Below are positions 8,066 through 16,420 of a DNA stretch of 64,000 nt, piece by piece. Origin of the DNA: an uncultured Christensenellaceae bacterium (GTDB lineage Bacteria > Bacillota > Clostridia > Christensenellales > Borkfalkiaceae); assembly GCA_910586655.1 (NCBI GenBank), contig CAJUIR010000002.1, positions 62,001 through 126,000 on the forward strand, read 5' to 3'. Position 1 is the stretch's first letter. Every line of letters starts with the position of its first letter. Under the pieces are notes generated by a model that had not been told where the DNA came from, ran no database searches, and worked only from the letters and a program-made list of their open reading frames with translations. The position numbers and the translations under genes were made by a program.

Positions 8066-8097
8066 AAAAGTGCCGCTCAAAGAGCGGCACTTTTATT
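8066..8097. terminator. Bidirectional terminator between the XRE gene and fba
   Basis: A perfect 13-bp stem (AAAAGTGCCGCTC with its complement) with a 3-nt loop, flanked by A and T runs, serves both converging genes. Confidence 0.9.
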
Positions 8098-8110
8098 ATT
8101 GAAACTAAAT

Positions 8111-9046
8111 TTACGCTTTGTCAGCCGAACCCAACACGTTCACGATCTTATGTTTTACGATTTCTTTCATGTTCGCGCGCGCGTCGGTGAGGTATTGGCG
8201 CGGGTCGAAGTGAGAGGGGTTTTCCGCGAAGTGTTTGCGGATCGCTGCCGTAAATGCGACGCGAAGGTCGGAGTCAATATTGATTTTGCATACGGCAAGT
8301 TTGGCTGCCTTGCGGAGTTCGGATTCGGGAATTCCGATCGCGTTGGGCATCGAACCGCCGAACTGATTGACGATTGCCACTTGGTCCTGCGGAACGGACG
8401 AAGCGCCGTGCAGAACGATGGGGAATCCGGGAAGACGTTTGCCGATCTCTTCTAAAATATCGATGCGGAGTTTGGGATCCTGCCCGGGTTTGAATTTATA
8501 TGCGCCGTGGCTGGTGCCGATCGCGATCGCAAGCGAGTCGATCCCCGTTCTGGACGTGAATTCCTCCACTTCGTCGGGCGAGGTGAACATCGCGTCTTTT
8601 GCTTCCACTTTCACGTCGTCTTCCACGCCGGCAAGTTTTCCGAGTTCCGCTTCTACGACAACGCCGTGGTCGTGCGCGTATTCCACCACTTTTTTGGTGA
8701 GCGCGATATTTTCTTCCCAGGGTTTGGAAGAAGCGTCGATCATAACGGAAGTGAAACCGCCGTCGATTGAGGCTTTGCAGATTTCAAAATCCGCGCCGTG
8801 GTCGAGGTGCATGGCAACGGGAATCTCCGTCGTTTCCACGGCAGCCTGCACGAGGTGGCGCAGATATACGGGATTCGCATATTTTCTTGCGCCTGCGGAA
8901 ACCTGTAAAATTACGGGCGAACGGCATTCGTTCGCGGCTTCCACGATCGCCTGAATCATTTCCATATTGTTCACGTTGAACGCGCCTACGGCGTATCCGC
9001 CTTCGTATGCTTTACGGAACATCTCGGTAGTAGTAACTAAGGGCAT
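8111..9046 (-). CDS. fba: Fructose-1,6-bisphosphate aldolase, class II
   Basis: A 311-residue zinc-dependent aldolase that cleaves fructose 1,6-bisphosphate to DHAP and glyceraldehyde 3-phosphate. It has the catalytic HLDHGADF motif (about residues 80-87), the AELGKLAG motif (about 134-141), the later zinc ligand regions GTSHGAYK and LHGASSVP, and the phosphate site INIDSDLR near 257. The length fits the short class IIA/gatY-like form. The ATG at 9046 follows CGGAGGATTTGTT. It is divergent from gap, so two steps of lower glycolysis share one intergenic region. Confidence 0.97.
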   Translation of the reverse strand: MPLVTTTEMFRKAYEGGYAVGAFNVNNMEMIQAIVEAANECRSPVILQVSAGARKYANPVYLRHLVQAAVETTEIPVAMHLDHGADFEICKASIDGGFTSVMIDASSKPWEENIALTKKVVEYAHDHGVVVEAELGKLAGVEDDVKVEAKDAMFTSPDEVEEFTSRTGIDSLAIAIGTSHGAYKFKPGQDPKLRIDILEEIGKRLPGFPIVLHGASSVPQDQVAIVNQFGGSMPNAIGIPESELRKAAKLAVCKINIDSDLRVAFTAAIRKHFAENPSHFDPRQYLTDARANMKEIVKHKIVNVLGSADKA

Positions 9047-9073
9047 AACAAATCCTCCGAATTTTTTCTTACA

Positions 9074-9101
9074 TTATACTTCTTTTTTCAGCAAATTGCA
9101 A
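9074..9101 (-). promoter_or_regulatory. fba promoter
   Basis: On the minus strand, TTGCAA (9101-9096) and TATAAT (9079-9074) are 16 bp apart. The ribosome site GGAGG and the fba start follow about 28 bp downstream of the -10. Confidence 0.65.
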
Positions 9102-9168
9102 GGAAGTTTTTCCAATTCGCAGCAGAATTTGCAAAAATTTTCAGTTCATGCAAATGTTGTAAAAAAAG

Positions 9169-9197
9169 TTGACGGCAAACTAAAAGAGTGGTATAAT
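9169..9197 (+). promoter_or_regulatory. gap promoter
   Basis: TTGACG (9169-9174), a 17-bp spacer and TATAAT (9192-9197) with an extended TGg. The leader is about 50 nt. Confidence 0.85.
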
Positions 9198-9253
9198 TAA
9201 CGAGGTTTCAGCGTGTAACGCGCGAAAAAATGAATCGGAGGATTTCAATTATT

Positions 9254-10285
9254 ATGGCAAACCAAAAAGACGTAAAAGTAGCGATTAACGGATTCGGCCG
9301 CATCGGTCGTCTCGCATTCAGACAGATGTTCGGAGCAAAAGGTTATGAAATTGTTGCGATCAACGACCTTACCAGCCCTTCCATGCTCGCACATCTTTTG
9401 AAGTACGATTCCGCACAGGGCAGATACGAATATGCGGATACCGTTTCGGCGAGCGATGAAGACGGAACGATTACCGTTAACGGCAAAACCATTCGGATTT
9501 ATAAAGAAAAAGAAGCAGTGAACCTTCCTTGGAAGGAACTGGAAGTAGACGTAGTGCTCGAATGCACGGGCTTCTACTGCTCCAAAGCAAAATCGCAGGC
9601 GCACATCGACGCAGGCGCGAAGAAGGTTATCATCTCCGCTCCCGCAGGAAACGATCTTCCCACCGTTGTATTCAGCGTGAACGAAAAGACGTTAAAGAGC
9701 AGCGACACCATCATCTCGGCGGCTTCCTGCACGACTAACTGCCTTGCGCCCATGGCAGATACGCTCAACAAGTACGCGAAAATCAAAAAGGGTTACATGA
9801 CGACCATTCACGCATATACCGGCGACCAGATGGTACTCGACGGACCTCACCGCAAGGGCGATTTGCGCCGTGCGCGCGCCGCTGCCGTGAACATCGTTCC
9901 CAACTCCACGGGCGCTGCGAAAGCGATCGGTCTTGTCGTTCCCGAACTCAACGGCGTGTTGGACGGCTGCGCTCAGCGCGTTCCCGTTCCCACCGGTTCG
10001 CTGACGCAACTCATTGCGATCTGCGACGGCGAAGTGACTGCCGACGGCGTAAATAAAGCAATGAAAGACGCGGCTTCCGCTTCCTTCGGCTATACCGAAG
10101 AAGAACTTGTATCGACCGACATTGTCGGAATCTCTTACGGTTCTTTGTTCGACGCTACGCAGACCAAGTGCATGCCCATGGGCGACGGCACCACGCTTGT
10201 AAAAGTGGTTTCCTGGTACGATAACGAAAACTCTTATACGAGCCAGATGGTCCGCACCATCAAATATTTCGCGGAACTCAACTGA
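9254..10285 (+). CDS. gap: Glyceraldehyde-3-phosphate dehydrogenase, type I
   Basis: A 343-residue NAD-dependent GAPDH. The Rossmann loop [12 protein letters not shown] is near residue 10 and the catalytic Cys is in [12 protein letters not shown] near 157. Downstream HAYTGDQ, the RRARAAA phosphate-site region and [10 protein letters not shown] near the C-terminus are intact. The start at 9254 (MANQKDVKV) is chosen over 9230 because it matches family length and GGAGG lies 12 bp upstream. The gene is monocistronic, with a strong extended -10 promoter and a terminator directly after it. Confidence 0.97.
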   Translation: MANQKDVKVAINGFGRIGRLAFRQMFGAKGYEIVAINDLTSPSMLAHLLKYDSAQGRYEYADTVSASDEDGTITVNGKTIRIYKEKEAVNLPWKELEVDVVLECTGFYCSKAKSQAHIDAGAKKVIISAPAGNDLPTVVFSVNEKTLKSSDTIISAASCTTNCLAPMADTLNKYAKIKKGYMTTIHAYTGDQMVLDGPHRKGDLRRARAAAVNIVPNSTGAAKAIGLVVPELNGVLDGCAQRVPVPTGSLTQLIAICDGEVTADGVNKAMKDAASASFGYTEEELVSTDIVGISYGSLFDATQTKCMPMGDGTTLVKVVSWYDNENSYTSQMVRTIKYFAELN

Positions 10286-10305
10286 GCCGAAAACCGAATA
10301 TTTTC

Positions 10306-10335
10306 TCCGCCCCGATAAGGGGCGGATATTTTTTT
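10306..10335 (+). terminator. gap terminator
   Basis: A perfect 8-bp GC stem (TCCGCCCC with GGGGCGGA), a 5-nt loop and TATTTTTTT. Confidence 0.9.
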
Positions 10336-10428
10336 ACGGCAAAACGTGCAGAGTATGGTTGTTGCGTCTGAGGTTTCGCTATCTGTTCGTGTGCTAAATT
10401 TATAAAAATCGCATACAATAATAAAAGT

Positions 10429-10689
10429 ATGAGGCTCTTTTCGGAAATTTCCAAAACATTGAAAACAGAGGAGTTATCGACCGCCCGCGTGCAGTATACC
10501 GTGATCGACGGGAAAGGCGGATATTTTCAGAACGTAAAACGGCTTCTCGAATTTTCCGAAACGAAAATCGTTCTTACGGGCAGAAAAGGCGCGGTCAGCG
10601 TCGAAGGAGAAGGACTTTCTTTGGGGAAGTACTTTGCGGGCGACGCGGCGGTTCTCGGCAAAATATATAAAATCGAACGGTTGGAATAG
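10429..10689 (+). CDS. yqfC: Sporulation protein YqfC (YabP/YqfC family)
   Basis: An 86-residue soluble protein of the YabP/YqfC fold: FSETKIVLTGRKGAVSVEGE at about residues 41-60, then a short hydrophobic tail. yqfC belongs to the sigma-E regulon in Bacillus, and here it heads the usual yqfC-yqfD-phoH-pgpH-ybeY-era block. No Shine-Dalgarno site is visible. A TACAAT hexamer ends 9 bp before the ATG, so the leader may be very short. Together with yqfD, its presence suggests an endospore-forming or recently spore-forming lineage. Confidence 0.85.
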   Translation: MRLFSEISKTLKTEELSTARVQYTVIDGKGGYFQNVKRLLEFSETKIVLTGRKGAVSVEGEGLSLGKYFAGDAAVLGKIYKIERLE

Positions 10690-10699
10690 AGGGGAACTC

Positions 10700-11557
10700 A
10701 TGCGGAAATGCGGAATCGAAATCGAAAGTTTAAGCGCGCACCGTGTTGTCGATAAACTTGCGGGCGCGGGGATCGAAGTGCTCGGCGCGGAAAAAACCCA
10801 AAAAAATGCGGTCACCGTTTGGGTAAACGGCAAAGACAGGAAAAAAGTTTTTGCAATTTTGCGCGGTTCGTGCTATAATATCAAAAAAGTGACATACCGC
10901 GGTTTGGAACGGTGGAAGCAAAGATGTATGCAATCGGTCGGACTGCTTGTCGGAGCCGTGCTGTTCATCTGCTGCGTATGCGTGATGCAGACGCGCGTCC
11001 TCAAAATCGAAATCGTCGGAAGCGGCGCGTATTACGAGCGGGAGGTGCGCGACATTCTGTCCCGCAACCAAACGAAACTGTTTTCCGCCGCGCCCAAGGA
11101 AGGAACGGTCACTCCGGAAATTCTGGCGCTTCCGCGCGTCAGTTTCTGTTCGGTCGCGCTATCGGGCGGCGTGCTTACGGTCACGGTGGAAGTCAGCGAC
11201 GAACATACTTTGATCGAGCGCGTCCCGCTTTCCGCTCCGGCAAACGGAACGGTGGAGGAACTGGTCGTGATCCGCGGCAACGCGTTGATCGGCATCGGCG
11301 ACGAAGTGTGTGAAGGCGATGTTCTGGTCGATTGCTCTGCTCCCGTCGGCGAGAGCGGTTCGCGCAGCGTGATCGTGATCGCGCGCGTGAAAATCGCATT
11401 TCCCGTTTCCAAGGAATACGCTCTTTCCGAGAAGGAAGCATTGGCGCAAGCCTATCTTGATTACCAAGAACTGACTGACGTGCGAACGACGCAGACGGAA
11501 AACGGGTTCCTCGTCGAAGGCTGCGCTCACGCATCGGCGTCGATGAATTTGGATTAA
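10700..11557 (+). CDS. yqfD: Sporulation protein YqfD, short form
   Basis: A 285-residue protein. The N-terminal CYNIKKVTYRGLERW region and one membrane segment at about residues 78-97 match YqfD. The extracytoplasmic part continues with a Shp-like VEVSDEH strand and NGTVEELVVIRGNALIGIGD, the usual YqfD barrel-like motif. Bacillus YqfD is close to 400 residues, so about 100 C-terminal residues are missing, although the frame ends cleanly 55 bp before phoH. Start 10700 has GAGGGGAA upstream; an earlier in-frame start at 10634 would overlap yqfC. Confidence 0.8.
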   Translation: MRKCGIEIESLSAHRVVDKLAGAGIEVLGAEKTQKNAVTVWVNGKDRKKVFAILRGSCYNIKKVTYRGLERWKQRCMQSVGLLVGAVLFICCVCVMQTRVLKIEIVGSGAYYEREVRDILSRNQTKLFSAAPKEGTVTPEILALPRVSFCSVALSGGVLTVTVEVSDEHTLIERVPLSAPANGTVEELVVIRGNALIGIGDEVCEGDVLVDCSAPVGESGSRSVIVIARVKIAFPVSKEYALSEKEALAQAYLDYQELTDVRTTQTENGFLVEGCAHASASMNLD

Positions 11558-11612
11558 AAAATCAAACCAAAAGAAATACATAATTGCGCCGTTTTCGGCG
11601 CAGGAGGATAAA

Positions 11613-12593
11613 TTGACGCAAAAAACGGTTGCGGTCGATACGGGCAGTTTGGAGAATCTCCAAAAAGTGGTCGGCGTATTCGATGAAAATTTAGTTATGA
11701 TCGCGCGAGAGTTGAACGTGACGCCGCGTGTGGAAGGAACGAATATTATTCTGGAAGGCGAAGAAGGATCGGCCGCGGTCGGCGGACAAGTTCTTCAAAG
11801 TCTTCTTGCGATCGGGGAAGCGGGCGAACAGATCGATAAGAGCAGGCTTTTGTACTGTATCGGTCTTGCGCGGGAAGGGCGCGCCGAGGACATCCGCGGC
11901 ATCATGAAAGACGTGGTTGCCGTTACTTCGCGCGGGAAACCCGTCAAATGCAAGACGGTCGGTCAGCGCGAATATGTTTCCGCGATCAAAAAAAATACGG
12001 TCACGTTCGGCGTGGGACCTGCCGGCACGGGCAAAACTTATCTTGCGGTATGTCTTGCCGCAGTTGCTTATAAGAGTAAACAGGTCGAGAAAATCATTCT
12101 TACGCGACCCGCCGTGGAGGCAGGGGAGAAACTCGGTTTTTTGCCGGGCGATCTGCAAACAAAAGTAGATCCGTACCTACGTCCGCTGTATGACGCGTTA
12201 CAGGAAATGTTCGGCATGGACGTCTATACAAAATTGATGGAGAAGGGCGCGATCGAAGTTGCGCCGCTTGCCTATATGCGCGGCAGAACGCTTTCGGGCG
12301 CGTTCGTCATTCTGGACGAAGCCCAGAATGCGACGCGCGAACAGATGAAAATGTTTTTGACGCGTCTGGGCGAGGGAAGCAAAATGGTCGTCACGGGCGA
12401 CATGACGCAAACCGATTTGCCCGAGGGAAAGACAAGCGGACTGAAACAGGCAGTCCATTTGCTGAAAGGGTTGGACGACGTAGCCGTCTGCGCCCTCACC
12501 GAACGCGACGTGGTGCGTCATCCGCTGGTCACCGCAATCGTCAAGGCTTATGAAAAAGACGCCGTCAGGGGGAGCAAAGGAGAAAAGAAATGA
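11613..12593 (+). CDS. phoH: PhoH-like ATPase
   Basis: A 326-residue PhoH (YbeZ) family ATPase. Walker A GPAGTGKTYLA is at about residues 132-142 and Walker B VILDEAQNAT at about 232-241; TRLGEGSKMVVTGD follows. The N-terminal KH-like region (NVTPRVEGTNIILEGEE) is present. In this family PhoH works with YbeY in rRNA and RNA maturation, and ybeY lies two genes downstream. Translation starts at TTG 11613 behind a perfect AGGAGG 5 bp away. pgpH overlaps the end by 4 bp. Confidence 0.95.
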   Translation: MTQKTVAVDTGSLENLQKVVGVFDENLVMIARELNVTPRVEGTNIILEGEEGSAAVGGQVLQSLLAIGEAGEQIDKSRLLYCIGLAREGRAEDIRGIMKDVVAVTSRGKPVKCKTVGQREYVSAIKKNTVTFGVGPAGTGKTYLAVCLAAVAYKSKQVEKIILTRPAVEAGEKLGFLPGDLQTKVDPYLRPLYDALQEMFGMDVYTKLMEKGAIEVAPLAYMRGRTLSGAFVILDEAQNATREQMKMFLTRLGEGSKMVVTGDMTQTDLPEGKTSGLKQAVHLLKGLDDVAVCALTERDVVRHPLVTAIVKAYEKDAVRGSKGEKK

Positions 12594-14119
12594 GCGAAAA
12601 AATCAAAGCGAAAAAGATCAAGCGCAAGGTGAATAAGCGCGCGGTCGCCACAAGCATTTGCGTATTTTTTGTCAGTTACACGGTCTTGATCGGCTTTTTG
12701 CTGGTCATGCTTTTGGTAGCGCACGGTTCGAATTGGATGCATTATCTCGACGAAACCGCAGACACGACTGCCAACCTGATCACCATGTGTTGCTGCACGT
12801 TGTTTCTTTATGCGATTATCTTTATTTATTCGTTGTTCGAAGATCCCGAATTTGTGGAACATCCCTCCAATTCGGTTTTGGTATTTTGCACGCTGACCAT
12901 AACGCTGATGGTCAACTACGTGTTAGGAAAATATGTAAACGTGTACCTTCGTCCCGTCGGGCTGTTCGCGATGCTGTGCGTCTTCTTCTTTAAACGCAGA
13001 CAGGCGGTGTTTTTTAACGTAATGTTTGGCGTCATCATGTTTACGATCGATATTTATCTGCGTGAATTTCAGGCGTTCAATCCTGAAAACGGACCGCTGT
13101 TTTCGCTGATTGTTTGTCTTGTCTGCGGAACCATTTCCGCGTTTATTGCAAGCAAGGTACGCACGCGTATCGGTTTGCTGCTCACGGGGGTCGCGACCGC
13201 AGTGCCCACGATCGTCGTCGTATTGCTTTTGAAACTGCCCAAGTATATTAAACTCGGCTGGATCCAGATCGTCTCGTCCGTCGGTTTTTCGGCACTCGCG
13301 TGTATCATCGCGTCCGTTTTGGCGCTCGCGCTTTTGCCGCTTCTCGAAATTGCGTTTAAGCGTCTTACGGTGTTCCGTTTGAGGGAACTCACCAGTACGA
13401 GCGCGCCGCTCCTCGTGCGCTTGCGCGAAGAAGCCCCGGGAACGTTCAATCACTGTCTTGTCGTGGCGCATCTGGCGGAAAACTGCGCCATCGCCATCGG
13501 CGAAAACGCGGAACTTGCACGCGCGGCGGCTTCTTATCACGACGTGGGAAAACTCAAACAACCCGATTGCTTTACCGAAAACCAAAGCGATTATAACGTA
13601 CACGATGAATTGATGCCCGAACTTTCGGCGGATATTATCCGTTCGCACGCCAAAGACGGTTATAATTTATTGAAGAGCGCGCATTTGCCCGATATTATCT
13701 GCGACGTTGCGCGGGAACATCACGGCACGCTGCCCATCAAATATTTCTATGCCAAAGCAACCAAAATTTCGGGCGTAGACGCGAACATTAAAGATTATTC
13801 CTATCTCGGACCTACGCCGCAATCGAAGATCGCTGCAATCGTTATGATCGCGGACGCGGCGGAAGCGGCTTCGCGTGCGTTGCAGAACCGCACGCCCGAA
13901 AACGTGGAACGCGTGGTGCGCGGGATCATCGAAGAGCGCATGGATCTGGATCAGTTTACCCAGTGCGATATTACGATGAAGGAACTTACGATTATCAAAC
14001 AGACCATAGTCGACGCGTTGACGGGCGTTCATCACCACCGCGTGGAATATCCCTCGATCCGTTTCAATCGCGAGAAACATGCGGTAAAAGAAGACGGTTC
14101 GGGGAAAGAAGAAAAGTAA
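12590..14119 (+). CDS. pgpH: HD-family c-di-AMP phosphodiesterase PgpH/YqfF, lacking the extracellular 7TMR-HDED domain
   Basis: A 509-residue membrane protein. About seven hydrophobic segments (residues 25-270) precede an HD domain: HCLVVAHLAENCA near 287, YHDVGK near 315 and EHHGT near 380. Family members degrade c-di-AMP. Usual PgpH proteins have some 250 extra extracellular residues after the first helix. Here the first helix is followed by only about 25 residues before the next one, so that domain is missing. The start overlaps phoH by 4 bp, and ybeY follows after 1 bp. Confidence 0.9.
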   Translation: MSEKIKAKKIKRKVNKRAVATSICVFFVSYTVLIGFLLVMLLVAHGSNWMHYLDETADTTANLITMCCCTLFLYAIIFIYSLFEDPEFVEHPSNSVLVFCTLTITLMVNYVLGKYVNVYLRPVGLFAMLCVFFFKRRQAVFFNVMFGVIMFTIDIYLREFQAFNPENGPLFSLIVCLVCGTISAFIASKVRTRIGLLLTGVATAVPTIVVVLLLKLPKYIKLGWIQIVSSVGFSALACIIASVLALALLPLLEIAFKRLTVFRLRELTSTSAPLLVRLREEAPGTFNHCLVVAHLAENCAIAIGENAELARAAASYHDVGKLKQPDCFTENQSDYNVHDELMPELSADIIRSHAKDGYNLLKSAHLPDIICDVAREHHGTLPIKYFYAKATKISGVDANIKDYSYLGPTPQSKIAAIVMIADAAEAASRALQNRTPENVERVVRGIIEERMDLDQFTQCDITMKELTIIKQTIVDALTGVHHHRVEYPSIRFNREKHAVKEDGSGKEEK

Positions 14120-14120
14120 T

Positions 14121-14600
14121 ATGAGCAGCCGTTTTATCATTGAATCGGAAGAGTTGTCGGAATCGGAAACTGCGCGGCTCGAAGATGCGCTTACAGATAT
14201 TGCCGATGCCGACGCGCCTCTCGTTTGCGATCTCGTTTTTCTCAGCGGGGATGAGATCCGCGCGTTGAATTTACGCGAACGCGGCATCGACGCAGTCACC
14301 GACGTTTTGAGTTTTCCTTCTATGGACGGGATCAAAGGAAAACGTCTGATTGCGGAGGAGCACCGCGACTGTATCGACGAGGAGGGAAGGCTCGTTCTCG
14401 GCAGTATCGCAATCTGCAAAGAGCGTGCCGAAGAACAGGCGCGGGAGTACGGACATTCCGTCGAACGGGAGTTCAACTATCTGACGGTACACGGCGTATT
14501 GCATTGCCTCGGCTACGACCATATGACGGAAGGCGAGAAGAATGAAATGCGGGAAACGGAAGAGCGCGTCATGGCGCGAATGAATTTACAGAGGAATTGA
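14121..14600 (+). CDS. ybeY: Endoribonuclease YbeY
   Basis: A 159-residue UPF0054 metalloprotein involved in 16S rRNA 3' maturation and ribosome quality control. The zinc motif HGVLHCLGYDH lies at about residues 120-130, with TDVLSFPS upstream near 58. The length is usual. It sits between pgpH and era, the canonical order, with gaps of 1 bp on both sides, so all are translated from one mRNA. Confidence 0.95.
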   Translation: MSSRFIIESEELSESETARLEDALTDIADADAPLVCDLVFLSGDEIRALNLRERGIDAVTDVLSFPSMDGIKGKRLIAEEHRDCIDEEGRLVLGSIAICKERAEEQAREYGHSVEREFNYLTVHGVLHCLGYDHMTEGEKNEMRETEERVMARMNLQRN

Positions 14601-14601
14601 C

Positions 14602-15492
14602 ATGAAGAGCGGAACGGTAGCGGTCATCGGAAAAGCAAACGCAGGAAAGAGCACACTGATCAACGTGCTGGTAGGGGAAAAAGTCGCGATCGTGTCTCCC
14701 AAACCGCAGACGACGCGCGACCGCATCTTAGGAATTTTAACGCGCGAGCAAAGTCAGATTGTTTTCATGGATACGCCCGGGATTTACAAGAGCCGCAACA
14801 CGCTCACCGAGCGCATGATGAAGACCACTGAAACGACTTCCAAAGACGTAGACGTGATTTTGTACGTTCACGACGGACATGCCGGCGTGAGCGAAGAAGA
14901 TCTTGCGCTTATGAAAAAGTATTTTTCCTTCGGGATTCCGATGTTGATCGCATATACGAAAATCGACATTATGCCCAAAGACAGAATTCCTTCCGACGCG
15001 GTGCGTATCTCGGAGGCTGGGATCGAAGCCGACGTCTATCCCGTATCCGCGCGAAAGGGGAAAAATATCAGGGCATTGGAAGCGGGGCTGACCGCGTTGC
15101 TTCCCGAGGGCGAAGCGCTGTTTTCGGAGGACGTCGTATCGGACAGAAGCGAACGGTTCATGATTGCCGAATTGATGCGCGAAAAAATTTTATTGAAGTA
15201 CGAAGAAGAAATCCCGCACGGCGTGGCGATCATCGTAAACGCCTTTCAAAAAAGGGAGAACGGCACGTACGAAATCAATCTCGACATTGTGTGCGAAAAG
15301 CAGAATCATAAGGCGATCCTCATCGGCAAACAGGGTGCGGCGCTCAAAGAAGCATCTTCCTTCGCGCGGAAGGATATGGAAAAATTTCTCGGCGCGAAAG
15401 TCTTTTTAACAACCTATGTGCGTGTGCGCGAAGATTGGCGCAACAGCGTCGGGCTTTTAAAAGAATTGGGTTACGGCGAAACGGAGTCGTAA
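14602..15492 (+). CDS. era: GTPase Era
   Basis: A 296-residue 16S-rRNA-binding GTPase for 30S assembly. G1 GKANAGKSTL is near residue 10, the switch region TTRDRI near 36, G3 DTPG near 56, G4 YTKID near 119 and G5 SARKGKN near 150. The C-terminal KH domain is seen as IGKQGAALKEASSFARKDME near 240. The start is 1 bp after the ybeY stop codon. No diacylglycerol kinase or cytidine deaminase gene lies between ybeY and era, unlike in Bacillus. Confidence 0.97.
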   Translation: MKSGTVAVIGKANAGKSTLINVLVGEKVAIVSPKPQTTRDRILGILTREQSQIVFMDTPGIYKSRNTLTERMMKTTETTSKDVDVILYVHDGHAGVSEEDLALMKKYFSFGIPMLIAYTKIDIMPKDRIPSDAVRISEAGIEADVYPVSARKGKNIRALEAGLTALLPEGEALFSEDVVSDRSERFMIAELMREKILLKYEEEIPHGVAIIVNAFQKRENGTYEINLDIVCEKQNHKAILIGKQGAALKEASSFARKDMEKFLGAKVFLTTYVRVREDWRNSVGLLKELGYGETES

Positions 15493-15544
15493 TCCGCGCA
15501 TAACTTTTGTCTGCGCTCTCATACTGTAATCGGAGGGGCAGCGT

Positions 15545-15646
15545 ATGCGCGAAGAAAAAGAAAATTCGGCACAGGAAATTGCTTGGAAACTTTTTGAGGA
15601 AACGGGGAATTTCAGTTACTACATGCTATATAAACGGTTGAAGTAA
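15545..15646 (+). CDS. yqzL: YqzL-like small protein
   Basis: A 33-residue ORF (15545-15646) with a strong GGAGGGG 6 bp upstream. The core AWKLFEETGNFSYYMLYKRL matches the YqzL family, which is always found between era and recO in Firmicutes. Function unknown. It is separated from era by 52 bp and from recO by 3 bp, the expected place. It is too short for most automatic gene calls, but the position and motif make it convincing. Confidence 0.85.
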   Translation: MREEKENSAQEIAWKLFEETGNFSYYMLYKRLK

Positions 15647-15649
15647 ACT

Positions 15650-16348
15650 ATGGATTTTAAATCGGACGCGCTACTCATCAAATCGTGCGATTACGGCGAG
15701 AGCGATAAAATTATTACGTTGCTGACGGCGGATCGGGGAAAACTGACCGCCGGCATGAAAGGCGTCAGAAAGGCGGGTGCAAAACTTCGGTTTGCGGCTC
15801 AGCCTTTTTGTTTTGCGGAATACGTCTTTGCCGAACGGAGCGGACGGAACACCGTCACGTCCGCGTCGCTGTACGACGGATTTTATTCCCTTCGGGAAGA
15901 CGTCGCAACATACTTTGCGGCGGCGGTCGTTTCGGAAGTTTGCGATAAACTCGTCCCCGAGGGCGCGGAGAGCGGCGCATTTCTGGTTGCGGCGGTGCAA
16001 GCACTCAAAGAAATCTCGCAATCCGATCCGTCGTTTGCTCTCGTGAAATTTTTATGCGGCGCGCTGAAAATCGCAGGTTATCCCTTGCGCGCAGAAACGG
16101 AATGCGAGGAGTGCGGAACACCGCTCGGCGGACGGATGCGGTTCGATATGACGAGCGGCGCCTTCCGTTGCGCCGCATGCGAGGGCGTTCCGGCAAGCGA
16201 AAGTACATATGCTACGGTGAGCGCCGCACTGCGCGGCGGCAGTCATTCCGAGGACGGCGCGCGTCGGGCTTTGCGGCTGCTCCGCGTTTATTTCTCTTAT
16301 CAGACGGACGACGATCTGCCCGCCGTCGGCGAATATCTCAAACTGTGA
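15650..16348 (+). CDS. recO: DNA repair protein RecO
   Basis: A 232-residue recombination mediator of the RecFOR pathway. It has an N-terminal OB-fold (ALLIKSCDYGESDKIITLLT, residues 6-25), a helical middle, and a zinc site formed by CEEC and CAAC near residues 160-185. The length is typical. It is the last gene of the yqfC-recO block. A new promoter for nadB lies directly after its stop codon. Confidence 0.93.
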   Translation: MDFKSDALLIKSCDYGESDKIITLLTADRGKLTAGMKGVRKAGAKLRFAAQPFCFAEYVFAERSGRNTVTSASLYDGFYSLREDVATYFAAAVVSEVCDKLVPEGAESGAFLVAAVQALKEISQSDPSFALVKFLCGALKIAGYPLRAETECEECGTPLGGRMRFDMTSGAFRCAACEGVPASESTYATVSAALRGGSHSEDGARRALRLLRVYFSYQTDDDLPAVGEYLKL

Positions 16349-16368
16349 CGGGCGGAGTATCCGAACGG

Positions 16369-16397
16369 TTGACATTTGAAAAAGGTTTGACTATACT
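16369..16397 (+). promoter_or_regulatory. nadBC promoter
   Basis: TTGACA (16369-16374), a 17-bp spacer and TATACT (16392-16397). It lies only 20 bp after recO. The expected transcription start (about 16404) rules out the ATG at 16400 as nadB start. Confidence 0.85.
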
Positions 16398-16420
16398 GAA
16401 TGGAAAACGGGAGAAGCGGA

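Noticed and set aside
6137..8097. Prophage remnant for the XRE island
   Set aside because: No integrase, excisionase, structural or lysis gene and no clear attachment repeats; only regulators and one membrane protein are seen.
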